A DNA stretch of 64,000 nucleotides from Tubulanus polymorphus (GCF_964204645.1 NC_134025.1:19188001-19252000), one strand, 5' to 3'. Positions 41,235 through 51,702 are shown, numbered from the stretch's first letter. Translations and numbers: made by a program. The notes: generated by a model not told the origin, from the sequence alone.

Positions 41235-41320
41235 ACTCCCCCTCCTCTCACGCACGCACACACACACACGCACACGCACACGCACACGCACACGCACACA
41301 CACACACACGTTCGCGCTTA
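41235..41320. repeat. CA/CACG microsatellite
   Basis: Simple repeat of CA and CGCA units, with a C-rich lead (CCCCACTCCCCCTCC). Related short runs recur at 41,585-41,603. Confidence 0.85.
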
Positions 41321-41804
41321 CGCGCGCACGTGTATAGAAATACGTAATATTGAGTCCGATTTAACCGAATGCTTCCGTACGGATATTAATGTAACAGAGT
41401 GAAAAGACAAAAATATAGTTACCTATTTATTTATTCTATTTATTGCGTATTTATTGTTAATAAATGTTTTTTAATTGTTGACATTAATTTGTTTTACATT
41501 TGTTTTTTGAATTTTTGGTTTACTTCGTTTCACCCGTACTCGGGATTCCTTGGAAAAGCGCCATCTAGGATTTACTCCTCCCCCTCCTCACACACTCACA
41601 CACGCTTAGAATCTCGTAATAGTGGCGCCATCTAGGATTTAATCATACCAATAAATAAAATTGGATTGAACGCCGCTAATAAATAAAATTGGATTTAACA
41701 TCATCAATAAATTGATTTGGATTGGTTGTCAATAATTTGATTTGGATTTAACGGAAAAATTTTGAATTTTCCCGCCAAAAATTTGAAATTTGAATTTTAA
41801 CCGC

Positions 41805-41941
41805 CACTTCCGGTCGCCATCTTGGATGACGTCACTTCCGGTCGCCATCTTGGATTACGTCACTTCCGGTCGCCATCTTGGATTACGTCACTTCCGGTCG
41901 CCATCTTGGATTACGTCACTTCCGGTATGACGTCATCCCCC
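41805..41941. promoter_or_regulatory. 28-bp tandem array of ETS/YY1/CRE-like motifs
   Basis: Four complete 28-bp units and a partial fifth. Each holds CACTTCCGGT (ETS-like on the other strand: ACCGGAAGTG), CGCCATCTTG (YY1-like CAAGATGGCG) and TTACGTCA or TGACGTCA (CRE/ATF-like). The edges read TGACGTCA. It lies about 590 bp upstream of the ATG at 41,217 on the minus strand, which itself has a CCAAGATGGCG context. A promoter/enhancer function is inference from motif identity. Confidence 0.6.
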
Positions 41942-42464
41942 CCTCCCCCTCCTCCCCTCACTCCACTGCGGTACCATAGTGACAACATGTAACTACTCAT
42001 GTAGTACCGCATGCGCAATGTGCCGATTTCTCGACTTAAAACAATTCCAGCACTGACTAATTCGCATGCGTTAGGTAGAAACGGAGACTTGGGAAACTTC
42101 ACGGTTTTTGCAGAATTACGTTCAACTACATTCAGAGAGAAAAGAAACAACAGAAAAATATCAGGTGATTATCGATATTATTTCCTGCTTTACAATATTG
42201 AAATAAGCCAATGTTCATTCAAATATCCAACATCGGTGAGAGTTTGAATACTGTATACATGTATATAGGTTTTCATGGTCTGAAGATAAATGGTCAAGGG
42301 CAGTCAGTCAACACCAACTCTCTTCGACCGATGTTGCATCATACCATATACGGTCTGAATCTTTCAACTCAAGCAAAGCGATTAACACGATCGACATAAC
42401 ACTGGAATAGTTTGCAGTGACTAACAGTTCATTAACTAGTGGAATCGGTTTGATATTTACTCAC
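41942..42464. other. Intergenic, no supported gene
   Basis: Starts with a C-rich run (CCCCCCCTCCCCCTCC). Two short ORFs have no motif. Might contain an intron of the host exon at 42,465. Confidence 0.4.
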
Positions 42465-42575
42465 GTGTTGCTAGGTTTAAATTGTTTATCAGTATAGAAT
42501 AAGTAATCCATAAAAGCCAAAATCAACATCGACCCAATACCCAGACCAAAGCAATTCATAATCAATCGGTTGAAT
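42465..42575 (-). CDS. Host gene exon, membrane protein (partial)
   Basis: 111 nt with CTACAATA-side acceptor (TTGTAG, 42,576-42,577) and donor GTGAGT (42,464-42,459). One frame is fully open: RLIMNCFGLGIGSMLILAFM includes a transmembrane helix, then DYLFYTDKQFKPSN. Exon length is a multiple of three, with both borders inside codons in the same phase, so it could be a cassette exon. Family not identified; a multi-pass protein such as a DRAM/TMEM150 relative is possible. No neighbouring exon was found within the window. Confidence 0.45.
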
Positions 42576-42727
42576 CTACAATACAATATATGTATTTATT
42601 CAAATATTTCAATAAAAAGATTGATTCTATTCTTAATCCTAATACGTTACTATATCAGTAAATGTATTCAACACCTATTGACTCAGCCGATTCTTAAGAT
42701 GAGTTTCTTAATAGAACAGATCCATTT

Positions 42728-43987
42728 TTAGCCCACTTGGGACTTTAGTCCCAGCGGGCTATTGCGTTCATTTTTCGTCCGTTCGTCCGTCCGTAGAGGT
42801 AATCCAGTTATTTTGGGAAGTTTTGAAGACGCTTCAATGTAATGTCCTGATATTTGGGTTACACATGTATCTACCCTAGACAAATCTTCAGCCCAAAAAC
42901 GGGCCCTGTCAGAATCAAGATGGCTGACTGGCAGCCATTGTTGTTCGCCAAAATCAACACTTTTTACACATTTTTGAACTTTTTGAGGGAAATTTTGAAG
43001 ATGCTTTGATCAATTACCTTAATCTTTCCGATGTATGTGAATCCCCCAGGGCCCATCAGCCTAAAAAAAATTGGGTCGATCGGACTCAAGATGACCGTCC
43101 TATGACCTTTTTTAGTGCCCAAAAATGTCAATTTAGGCCCAAATTCTGAGTCCTCTAGCTCCCTACTGGTTTGCCATTTCTCATTGCAATTTGTGATGGG
43201 TATTCTTTGAAAAGGGATGTTTTATACCTGAGCCAGGTATTTTTGATCAGCCAATTATGACGCAATTAGCGGCCATCTTGGTGTCATCAGTACTCGTTCG
43301 TAGGTGGGAAAAAGTTTTTCCACATTATATTAATACCTAAGCGTATTTTGTTACCACAATCAATTAGAAACTTGTAGCTCATAACGTGTGCTATAATTGT
43401 GGTCAGTTTCAAGGTTTCATTGGTTTTGTATATGGCCACCAGGGGGGCGTTGAATAATACAATATCTTAGTATTTCTATATTATATTTGTATTAATGCAT
43501 ATTTTGTAACCACAATCAATTGCAAAGTTGTAGCTCATTACATCATCTATGATTGTGGCAAGTTTTAAGGCCATTAGTTATTCTATATGGTCACTAGGGG
43601 GCGTTGAATAGTAGAATTACTTAGTATTTCCCTATTATATTGGTACCTAGGCATATTTTGTTAGCATGATCAATTACAAAGTTATAGTTCGTGACATGTT
43701 CTAAGATTGTGGTGAGTTTCAAGGTCATTTGGTATTGAATATGGTCACCAGGGGGCGTTGAATAGTAGAATAACTTAGAATTTCCATATTAAATTGGTAA
43801 CGAGGCATATTTTGTTATTACAATCAATTACAAAATCGTAGCTGCTGACATGTTCTATGATTGTGGTGAGTTTCAAGGTCATTGGTTTTTGTATATGGTC
43901 ACCCGGGGGCATTGAATATTGAAATTGTTAGATTGTTGAGCATTTGGAACCACTTTCGAAGTGGGCATGGTATCCTTGGGCCCCTAG
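42728..43987 (-). mobile_element. HINE-like element, copy 5 (minus strand)
   Basis: Reads in reverse: terminal hairpin at 42,728-42,762, GGAC-rich run shortened to CGTCCGTCCG, 3' half, about four core units with GGGGGCGTTGAATA, and head at 43,987. Complete. Confidence 0.75.
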
Positions 43988-44751
43988 TTTAAGCGTGGTG
44001 ATACAAAATAAATGCTTGGTCTAATCAATTCATATTTATTGATTTTACGTCCATGTAAGTTCGGTTTCAAAGCTGAATCACATTGGACGTTTACACAGTG
44101 GTTGTATATTAGGTTCAAATCTGTCAATACATTATATTTCATGTATCGGCATTTAAATTTTCAATAATTCCTACCAACCTGAATGGCATTGTGCGGATTT
44201 GCAGAAAACCTGTTATCGCTGCTTTGCAGCTATATTTATTATTATTATGTATTGCGTGCCTCCGGAAGGCATTAGACCGAATCAATAGCGTCATGGCAAT
44301 CATACACAAAGTTATACCAAGATAATCAATGAACTCACCTCTTTATTTACATAAAATCTTCGTTCAACTGGATTTTGGCCAATATGTCGCTTGTCACAGG
44401 TGAGAGTAGAGAATCACAATCAATACACTTTGTTTGGCATTTGAAAAATTTTTCACAAACCTTTGCTGAATAACTGATTACACAACACACAACGACCTTT
44501 CCTTTTTGATTGTTTAAGTAGTTCAACAGATTGATAAGAGTGACAATCAATTCCTTGGACTGATTTGATTGGATTTTTGGATTTATTTTTTGTTGGATTT
44601 CTATTCATATGGTTTCAAATAATGCGACCACTATAGTACACATGCCGATCAAAACCTATTTAGCCATTGTGTAACCGGCCCCATTGATGCATTAAAAACT
44701 TTCCTTTGTTAAATTATAGTTTATGTTGGTAAATAGTTTGTCCTTTTGTAC
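43988..44751. other. Intergenic with a small hairpin repeat and uncertain exon
   Basis: ATCGCTGCTTTGCAGCTAT (44,215-44,233) followed by TTATTATTATT is shared with 48,073-48,095 (inverted) and 53,772-53,792, so it is a dispersed repeat end. A minus-strand ORF (44,550-44,347; CVISYSAKVCEKFFKC and CIDCDS) stops just before an AGGTGAGT. It could be an exon edge, but I cannot assign it. Confidence 0.35.
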
Positions 44752-44856
44752 ACTATGATGAATTAAAAAATGAATCTGTTAAAGATGAAGTTTATAATAG
44801 AGCATTGAATATTTGGAATCATTTTGGAATGGAAAATCATGGAGGATTAGTAGATT

Positions 44857-44947
44857 TGTCACCCTGATATAATTTGCATATTTCATAATCATATAGATCT
44901 ACAATGTCATATCGAACAGTTCATAACATTTCATAGCTCTACAACAT

Positions 44948-45026
<79 letters not shown>

Positions 45027-45413
45027 TAATATCATATAACTTATGACTATAGTGTCAATATGTGCTTTAAGGTCGTAATCAACATGTGACATTACTCAAT
45101 ATGTTTTCACAATAATTAGCTATAGTCAGTGCTCATCGATGATTAATTAATGTCTCTCAAACATGTCACTAGGTGTTTATTTGTGAGTCCTGATGTCTAC
45201 AACTTGTCTGACACCTAGTTCTCACATTATACTCATGACTCTGTATATAAAGACTATGTAAAGCTATGATAATCATTCTCATTCTGGGATGCAATAAAGA
45301 TTGTACATATAAGGTTTAACTGCCTTGTTGTTCCTGATGGATGGAATCCTGTACCGCTGGTGTAAATGCTAGTTCCCCAGCCAGCCCGCCGATACAACAA
45401 CAAGCCGGTTACA
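44857..45413 (+). mobile_element. Solo LTR in Polinton D polB
   Basis: 557 bp starting TGTCACCCTGATA and ending GGTTACA, flanked by GATT duplications (44,853-44,856 and 45,414-45,417). A TATATAAAG (about 45,245) and AATAAAG (about 45,293) give promoter and polyadenylation signals. An (AAT)n microsatellite lies at about 44,948-45,025. Removing it plus one GATT restores the A-type sequence without a gap. A Ty3/gypsy origin is likely from the TG..CA ends and short duplication, not proven. Confidence 0.78.
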
Positions 45414-45605
45414 GATTTATATTTAAAGTCAGATGTATTATTATTAACTGATATATTCGAAAGTTTATATTATAATATTGATCCATGCCATTGTTATTTT
45501 AGTCCAGGTTTAACTTGGGATTGTGGAATAAAATTTACAGATATAAAAATGGATTTGTTAACAAATATAGATCAATTATTATTATTTGAAAATCTATAAG
45601 AGGAG

Positions 45606-45741
45606 GAGTTTCAGGTGTATAAGGCGATAGATATTTCAATATAAATGACCCTGGATATAAGTTACTGTATATAGAGTTTCAGGTGTATAAGGCGATAGAT
45701 ATTTCAATATAAATGACCCTGGATATAAGTTACTATATATA
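45606..45741 (+). repeat. 68-bp tandem duplication in D polB
   Basis: Two consecutive copies beginning GAGTTTCAGGTGTATAAGGC and ending TTACTrTATATA. Normally single in A (15,925). Confidence 0.8.
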
Positions 45742-45971
45742 TAGATGCAAATTATTTATATGGTTGGGCAATGATGGAACCTCAGCCTTATGGAGTATTT
45801 CAAATAACTGAAGTTTTACAACATGATAAATTTGATTGGTAGAAAAGAATTCTAGATATCGCAGATGATTTAGATACTGGTTACTTCTTCGTTGTAGATT
45901 TAGAATATCCTGAACATATTAAATTTAAATCTAGAAATCTAGCATACTGTCCAGAACATAAAACTGTAACA

Positions 45972-47066
45972 CAACAATATTTAAGAAATTTATATTACAA
46001 CCCTGAGAGTTCGGTTGCTTATTCTTCTACCAAAAATATGTGGCGTCAAGTAAAACAAGATAAATTAGATAAGATAATCCCACAAAATTTAGTTAAATAT
46101 AAAGATATAAATGAATTTATGTTAGAACAACCAACATACACAACACATAAAAAAATTGTTAGAAAAGATAAAACTCGTAAAACTATGGTAAGTTATGTAG
46201 ATCAACAGTGGCAAGGAGATTTAATTGATATGAAAAATGTCAAGAAAGATAATGATGATTATTGGTGGATATTGAATATAATTGATATTTTTAGTCGTTA
46301 TGTATGGAGCTTCCCACTTTACAGAAAAGATGCTGCACAAACATCAAATGTTTTAAGAAAATTTCTTTCGGATGATAAAATAAAACCAGAAAAAATACAA
46401 TTTGATGATGGAAAAGAATTTGATAATTCACTTGTTCATGAACTCTTAGATAATCATAAAATTAAATATTTTTCAACAAAATCGGATAAAAAAGCAGCAG
46501 TTAAACGATTTAATAGAACATTAAGAACAAGAATGTGGAAATATTTTACAGCAAATAATACTTTTAAATGGATTGATGTTTTACCAAAATTGATAGAAGG
46601 ATATAATAATTCTTATCATTCTTCTATTGGAATGAAACCTATTGATGCTAGAAAACCTGAAAATGCTGAAATTGTTTGGAATAATTTATATGGAGCATTT
46701 CTTGTAGATGATTTTGGTGAACCTAAATTTAAAGTTGGTCAAAATGTTAGAATTTCTAAGTATAAAAAGATATTTGACAAAGGATACGATCGATATTTTA
46801 CTAGGGAAATATATAAAATAAAAAAGGTAATAACAACAAAACCATATGTCTATAAATTAGAAGATTTAGATGGTGAAGAACTTGATGGCTTCTTTTACGA
46901 AGAAGAATTAAGTTTAACTACTGAAAATCTAGAACAAGAATATAAAATTGAAAAAGTATTAAAAACAAAAACTATTAAAAGAAAAAAATATTCTTTAGTA
47001 AAATGGGTTGGATGGCCAGATAAATTCAATGAATGTATATTATCAAGTAAAATTAAAAATATATAA
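45972..47066 (+). pseudogene. Polinton D integrase, catalytic Glu replaced
   Basis: In frame from 45,972; first ATG 46,038. Retroviral-type core: QWQGDLIDMK (first Asp, about 46,213), IQFDDGKEFDN (second Asp, about 46,400), then AAVKRFNRTLRTRMW, where the third acidic residue expected in the VERFN-type motif is Lys (AAA, 46,509). Downstream YHSSIGMKPIDARKPEN, RVSKY-type SH3 part and chromodomain YKIEKVLK...SLVKWVGWPDKF. The stop TAA precedes the ATPase ATG. It lacks the original N-terminus, being fused to polB. The core that B lacks is present, but the Glu change would inactivate it. Confidence 0.82.
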
Positions 47067-47675
47067 ATGAATAAGGAATTATTTATATTTGAGCCTCATA
47101 ATATGTTAATTTCTGGCGTAACAAATTGTGGAAAAACTTATTTTATATTAAATTTATTAGAAACTGTTTATAAAAACTATTTTGATAATATAGTATTATT
47201 TTGTCCAACATATGAATTTAATCAAACTTATGATAGAAATATTACTAGAAATAATAAATTTATTATATTAGATCCTAAAACAGTAAAAGAAAATTTAGAT
47301 AATTGTATTAAAATAGCAATAGATATTTATAAAGGATCAAATACATTATTCATTATAGATGATTGTGCAAATTTACATGATTCAAAAGTTAGAGAAAGTG
47401 AGTTATGTTATTTAGCTTTCTCTGGGAGACATTTTGGGATAACAACATGGGTTTTAAATCAAAAATATAATTCAATTGTTAAAGACTTTAGGGAGAATAT
47501 AAGATTTCTAGTTTTATTTTATAACAAAGATAAAAAATCGACGAAAAATGCACTTGAGGAAAATGATATTATTCCACATGATTTACATAATGAATATATG
47601 GATAAGTTGAAAAATATTAAAAGTTCAAAATTACTATTTAGATTACAACACCCATTTAAATATGAATTTATTTAA
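47067..47675 (+). CDS. Packaging-type ATPase (FtsK/A32-like), Polinton D
   Basis: 202 aa, intact. Walker A SGVTNCGKTYF (about 17-27), Walker B LFIIDDCANL (about 95-105) and the ELCYLAFSGRHFGITTWVLNQ-type segment. It starts at TATATAAATG, four bases after the integrase stop. The family translocates DNA into capsids. It is the best preserved ATPase in the window and serves as reference for the damaged B copy at 32,376. Confidence 0.88.
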   Translation: MNKELFIFEPHNMLISGVTNCGKTYFILNLLETVYKNYFDNIVLFCPTYEFNQTYDRNITRNNKFIILDPKTVKENLDNCIKIAIDIYKGSNTLFIIDDCANLHDSKVRESELCYLAFSGRHFGITTWVLNQKYNSIVKDFRENIRFLVLFYNKDKKSTKNALEENDIIPHDLHNEYMDKLKNIKSSKLLFRLQHPFKYEFI

Positions 47676-47965
47676 ATTCAACTAGCTTGTTAATCTATTA
47701 CATATTTAGTTACATTCTAGTTGAATTCTAGTTATTGGTATTTGAAACAAAAATCAAATAAAATTCAACAATATTTTAACTAGCTTGTTAATCTAGTATA
47801 TTTTTAGTTACATTCTAGTTGAATTCTAGTTATTGGTAGTTGAAACAAAAATCAAATAAAATTCAACAAGAAATAAATAAAAACAACAATATTTCAACTA
47901 GCTTGTTAATCTAGTTGAATTCTAGTTACATTCTAGTTGAATTCTAGTTGCAACAACACAACTAA
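47676..47965. repeat. Iteron-like CTAGTT repeat array, Polinton D
   Basis: Same location and words as 32,985-33,250 (TTCTAGTTGAATTCTAGTT, AACTAGCTTGTTAATCTAGT), but block order and copy number differ (three AACTAGCTTGTTAATCTA blocks). Conserved position between ATPase and the next gene in both elements. Confidence 0.7.
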
Positions 47966-47981
47966 TTTTTTTGTTATATAA

Positions 47982-48074
47982 ATGGGAGGTGAAAAGAAAA
48001 TAAAATCTAAAAATGGTGATGTTCCAATTGAAAAACCTTTAGATGATTTAGGAATGACAGAAACAAAAATATAG
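47982..48074 (+). pseudogene. Start of the 33,267-type gene, truncated
   Basis: T7-N9-ATG signal then 30 codons matching MVGEKKIKSKNGDVPIEK of B (GGEKKIKSKNGDVPIEKPL here). At about 48,072 sequence changes to the hairpin repeat AGCTGCAAAGCAGC and the LINE fragment. Confidence 0.75.
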
Positions 48075-48099
48075 CTGCAAAGCAGCGATAACGGGTTTT

Positions 48100-48400
48100 C
48101 TGCACAGTCTTAGAATCCTGTTCAACGGTGGATTTCAACAAAGCATTTGATAAGGTTCAACATCAGCCATTACTAAAGAGGCTATTAGGAAACAGTATCA
48201 ATGATAGGTCGTTAAAATGGCTCAGCAGTTATCTCTGAACGGAAACTTGTAACCGAAATCAACGGAACGCCTCATCTTGGAATGAGATTGTCTAACTAGT
48301 GGAGTCAGGCAAGGTAGTATCCTAAGTCGTCTTCTGTTTAATGTCCTGACAAATGACATACACAGTAATCCAAAATATACCAGACCGAGTAAATTTCCAA
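48100..48400 (+). pseudogene. Non-LTR reverse transcriptase fragment
   Basis: VDFNKAFDKVQHQPLLKRLL and, in another frame, SGVRQGSILSRLLFNVLTNDIH are RT motifs of Jockey/CR1-type LINEs. Several frame changes and stops. It is preceded by a GCTGC/GCAGC hairpin and followed by the minisatellite. Only the RT centre is present. Confidence 0.75.
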
Positions 48401-48469
48401 AACGACCTTAACACACTGTTCGACCAAAAAACTTAATGTTCCGACAAAACCACGGGGACAAAACCAAAA

Positions 48470-48606
48470 TTATGAATTGTCGCGGGTGACAAAACCAAAA
48501 TATTGAATTGTCACGGGCGACAAAACAAAAATAATGAATTGTCGCGGGCGATAAAACCAAAATAATGAATTGTCGCGGGCGATAAAACCAAAATATTGAA
48601 TTGTCA
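48470..48606 (+). repeat. ~31-bp minisatellite, left part
   Basis: Units such as AATTGTCGCGGGCGATAAAA plus CCAAAATAATG, about 4 copies. The array is continued at 49,646 after the HINE copy, so the HINE inserted into it. Confidence 0.8.
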
Positions 48607-49643
48607 TACTAAGCCATTCTACTATTCAACGCCCCCTGGTGACTATATGGAATGACTAATGTCCTTAAAAACTCACCACAATCATAGACGATGTCATGAT
48701 CTACAACTTTGCAATGGATCATGGTAACAAAATATGCCTAGGTACCAATCTAATAAGGAAATACTAAGCCATTCTACTATTCAACGCCCCCTGGTGACTA
48801 TATGGAATAACTAATGTCCTTAAAAACTCACCACAATCATAGACGTTGTCATGAACTGCAACTTTGCGATCGATCATGGAAACAAAATATGCCTTGGTAC
48901 AAATATAATATAGCAATACTAAGTTTTTGTATTATTCAACGCCCCCTGATGGCCACATACTAAAACCAATGACCTTGAAACTCACCAAAATCATAGAAAC
49001 ACGTTATGGGCTACAACTTTCCAATTGAATATAGTAACACAATATGCTTAGGTATCAATTTAATGTGGAAAAACTTTTTCCCACCTACGAATGAGTACTG
49101 ATGACACCAAGATGGCCGCCAATTGCGTCATAATTGGCTGATCAAAAATACCCGTCCCAGGTATAAAACATCCCTCTCTAAAGAATACCCATCAGCAATT
49201 GCAATGAGAAATGGCAAACCAGTAGGAAGCTACAGGACCTAGAATTCTGGCCAAAATTTACATTTTTGGGCACTAAAAAGGTCATAGGACGGCCATCTTG
49301 AGTCAGATCGACCCAATTTTCTTATGCTGATGGGCCTTTGGTAGATTCAAATATAAACGAAAGATCAAGGTAATTGATCAAAGCGTCTTCAAAATTTCCC
49401 ATGAAAACTTCGAAAATGTTTAAAAAGTGCTGATTATGGCAAACAACAATGGCTGCCAGTCGACCATCTTGAATCTGACAGGGCCAGTTTTTGGGCTGAC
49501 GATGTGTCTAGGGTAGATACATGTATAAACCAAATATCAAGACATTACCTTGAAGCGTCTTCAAAACTTCTCGAAATGGACGGACGGACGGACGAAAAGT
49601 GAACGCAATAGCCCGCTGGGACTAAAGTCCCAAGTGGACTGAA
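48607..49643 (+). mobile_element. HINE-like element, copy 6 (5' truncated)
   Basis: It lacks the CTAGGGG head. It begins within a core unit (CATACTAAGCCATTCTACTA), has three core units, 3' half and a terminal hairpin ending CAAGTGGACTGA at about 49,643. It splits the minisatellite. Confidence 0.7.
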
Positions 49644-49645
49644 AA

Positions 49646-49845
49646 AGAATTGTCGCGGGCGACAAAACCAAACTAATGAATTGTCGCGGGTGATAAAACC
49701 AAAATATTGAATTGTCACAGACGACAAAACCAAACTAATGAATTGTCGAGGGCGATAAAACCAAACTATGAATTGTCGCGGGCGATAAAACCAAAATAAT
49801 GAATTGTCTCGGGCGACAAAAACAAAATAATGAATTGTCGCCTAA
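49646..49845 (+). repeat. ~31-bp minisatellite, right part
   Basis: About six further units of the array starting at 48,470, variants GTCACAGACGACAAAACC and GTCTCGGGCGACAAAA. It ends where the Polinton D tail resumes. Confidence 0.8.
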
Positions 49846-50027
49846 CATGGATAATTGATTACTAATTTGATTAAAAATTATATCATAATTAAGTTAAAAA
49901 TCCATAATTCATTTATCAGTTTTCATTCCTATATTCTTTTCATTCGGAATAATTTATAATTTCAAATTTCATATATTTCTTTAGTAAACACCAACAACAT
50001 TTACTTAGGTGTTTTAGCTAAGTATAT

Positions 50028-50336
50028 AAGGCAATTCATTCCAACGCTGGAGTAGCTCTGGCCAGCAGAGGCATTTTGAAAATGCACCTTCGTCCACTCT
50101 CCGGGTTTTTCCTTCGGTTTCGAATTTCGAGATTGGTAGAAATTACATTAGGCGCCTTTAATATAATGTAATTTCTGCCAATCATTGAAGGAGATCCCGG
50201 TTGACGTGGGTCGCGGGGGTGTAAGTAGAAATGACTGGGGATAAACGTCCCGTGGTGCCTTTCAATGATGGGATGCTTATCCCCTGAAAACTCTGTAGGT
50301 CGAGGATAGGGCAATTTTGCTAAAACTTACCTTGAA
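50028..50336. other. Conserved GC-rich block, Polinton D copy
   Basis: Counterpart of 34,600-34,912 with few differences: GTAATTTCTGCCAATCATTG versus GTGATTTCTACCAACCATTG, and one missing base near 50,214. Paired changes in the first stem are partly non-compensatory. High similarity in otherwise decayed copies suggests recent common origin or constraint. Confidence 0.5.
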
Positions 50337-50590
50337 AAATGAATTCCTTCTAATCACGAGAGCGAATGTATCCTGTGTGTGTTGTATGTACTGCGTGCTT
50401 ATAATATAACTGCTAGCTACCCAATATAACAACAACGTTGAATTGCAACACCTGTTTGATCGATAAATATTCAAATGAAGCACTCTCTTATAATAACATG
50501 TAACAGATGTTTGGCTGGTATGATTGTAGTTGTTCGTAAAACGACTAAGGTCATTTTGGATTCTAGATATTCATTATTTTTATTTTTTAT

Positions 50591-50916
50591 TTAATCAACA
50601 ATTTCTAAATCATGATGACCGTCTTCTTTTTTTCCATGATAGATTATTTTAAATCCTTCTAAATCTTTTAATTCCTCTGTACTCAATGAAACCCATTTAT
50701 CAGGTAAAAATACTTTAAATTCTCGCGATGTACTAACATTACAGTAGCTTAAATTCGCTGATACTTTCTCTCCATATTTAGTTTTTATCTTTTCTAATTT
50801 CAATATTTTATGTTCAATTTCTTTTGTAACATCAACTAACTTTTTTATTTCAAATTGTTTTTTGCTGGTTTTATTCTGTTATTTATTGTTGCTAAGAATG
50901 CTTTTCTATCTCCCAT
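50591..50916 (-). pseudogene. Small conserved Polinton protein, D copy (frameshifted)
   Basis: Starts at ATG 50,916 in the TIR. The frame is lost near 50,865 (missing base in the T-rich stretch), then open as KLEKIKTKYGEKVSANLSYC...DGHHDLEIVD. Close to the B gene at 35,268. Confidence 0.7.
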
Positions 50917-51000
50917 TTATAAGGAAAAAAATTACTTGTGGTGATGAGTGGTGTCTCGTACTCTCGTACTCTGATTTGAAAGCCCACTTTCCCTATTACT
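50917..51000 (-). repeat. Polinton D right terminal inverted repeat
   Basis: Same layout as B's TIR: T-run, ACTTGTGGTGATGAGTGGTG, doubled CTCGTACT word, GAAAGCCCACTTTCCC and terminal ATTACT. Its outer 40 bp resemble the 12,762-13,029 palindrome arms more than B does. Confidence 0.8.
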
Positions 51001-51088
51001 CGCACGGAATAGCATATGCTTGGCCATGAGACATAAGTACTATGCGCACAACATTTGACTTATAACAACAATTTATAGTTGACAGTAA

Positions 51089-51244
51089 TCATTCTGAGAA
51101 GAATTCATCCAGCCCAGCGGCTTCTCGGTCGTACAATTTGAAGCGGGAGAGGTTTTGCTGAACATCAGTGTCAATGAAGTCTGTATACGGGTGGACAATC
51201 ACATCAACGCCTTCGAGCTTTATCGAATCAGCATCTGAGAGGGC
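51089..51244 (-). CDS. Host gene, last coding exon
   Basis: Acceptor TATATTCAG (51,253-51,245), then 51 codons ending DREAAGLDEFFSE and TGA at 51,091-51,089. Reads ALSDADSIKLEGVDVIVHPY near the start. Continuous in phase with the exon at 51,324. I do not recognise the family. Polinton D ends only 89 bp beyond the stop, so D probably lies in the 3' untranslated region or just outside. Confidence 0.6.
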   Translation of the reverse strand, partial: ALSDADSIKLEGVDVIVHPYTDFIDTDVQQNLSRFKLYDREAAGLDEFFSE

Positions 51245-51323
51245 CTGAATATATAATAATTTTCATGAAATCAAGGGATAAGATCAGCTATAATGCTTGA
51301 ATGTCAAATAAGATAGTAATTAC

Positions 51324-51423
51324 CTTTGCCAGCTTCTGAATGGATCTGGTACGCTGATGTGCCATATTCACTGGATTAAGGTTGCTAGCATTACGCACCA
51401 AACTGAACAATTCCCAATTACTC
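51324..51423 (-). CDS. Host gene, penultimate exon
   Basis: Acceptor ATGATTAG (51,431-51,424) and donor GTAATT (51,323-51,318). 33 codons: SNWELFSLVRNASNLNPVN, then MAHQRTRSIQKLAK, spliced in phase 0 to 51,244. The adjoining upstream intron holds Polinton fragment E about 17 bp away. GT..AG borders and moderate GC content set it apart from the elements. Confidence 0.6.
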
Positions 51424-51459
51424 CTAATCATATTCATATATATGAATAACATATAAATG

Positions 51460-51702
51460 AATTAACATTACATAAGAAATATTTAATTACAAATATTGAA
51501 ACAATTACTAATAGATATGGTAATAAATTAGTTACTCATTTAGAATATGAAGGATTAAAAGGAAATAAATATAAATTCAGAACATATTTACCAGATAGAT
51601 TTCATAGATTATCTAGTGAAGATTTAGAAGAATTATGTTCTGGTGATTTCTATTGTAAAGGTAAGAATGAAAAAGGGCACCATGATATAGATTTCGAATA
51701 AT
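51460..51702 (+). pseudogene. Small conserved Polinton protein, fragment E
   Basis: HKKYLITNIETITNRYGNKL...YKFRTYLPDRFHRLSSEDLEEL and HHDIDFE at the end, open in one frame, but it lacks the first third and a start. Closest to A (17,470-17,714), including its location before the VELKEY gene. Confidence 0.65.

Larger units (their letters stand above)
44752..45971 (+). pseudogene. polB fragment of Polinton D, interrupted by a solo LTR
   Basis: Matches the A polB from DELKNEyVKDEVYNR (44,757) to LAYCPEHKTVT (45,970), with a solo LTR at 44,857-45,413. DLYLKSDVLLLTD (ExoIII) resumes at 45,414. A 68-bp tandem duplication (45,606-45,741) and a stop at 45,597 destroy the frame. At 45,971 it jumps straight into the integrase gene, so about 15 kb of element content seen in B is missing. 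Confidence 0.8.
49846..51000 (+). mobile_element. Polinton D right end
   Basis: Matches B from 34,437 to its right TIR, minus about 90 bp near 50,365 (B 34,965-35,055). Contains the GC-rich block, the small minus-strand gene and a terminal repeat ending GGGAAAGTGGGCT reverse complement, i.e. CCCTATTACT at 51,000. The six bases after the end are CGCACG. The left end of D is not preserved, so no duplication can be checked. Confidence 0.8.

Noticed and set aside
48470-49845. Regular ~31-bp repeats that might be a CRISPR array
   Set aside because: The units are directly adjacent variants of one sequence without unique spacers, and the setting is an animal genome; this is a minisatellite split by a HINE.
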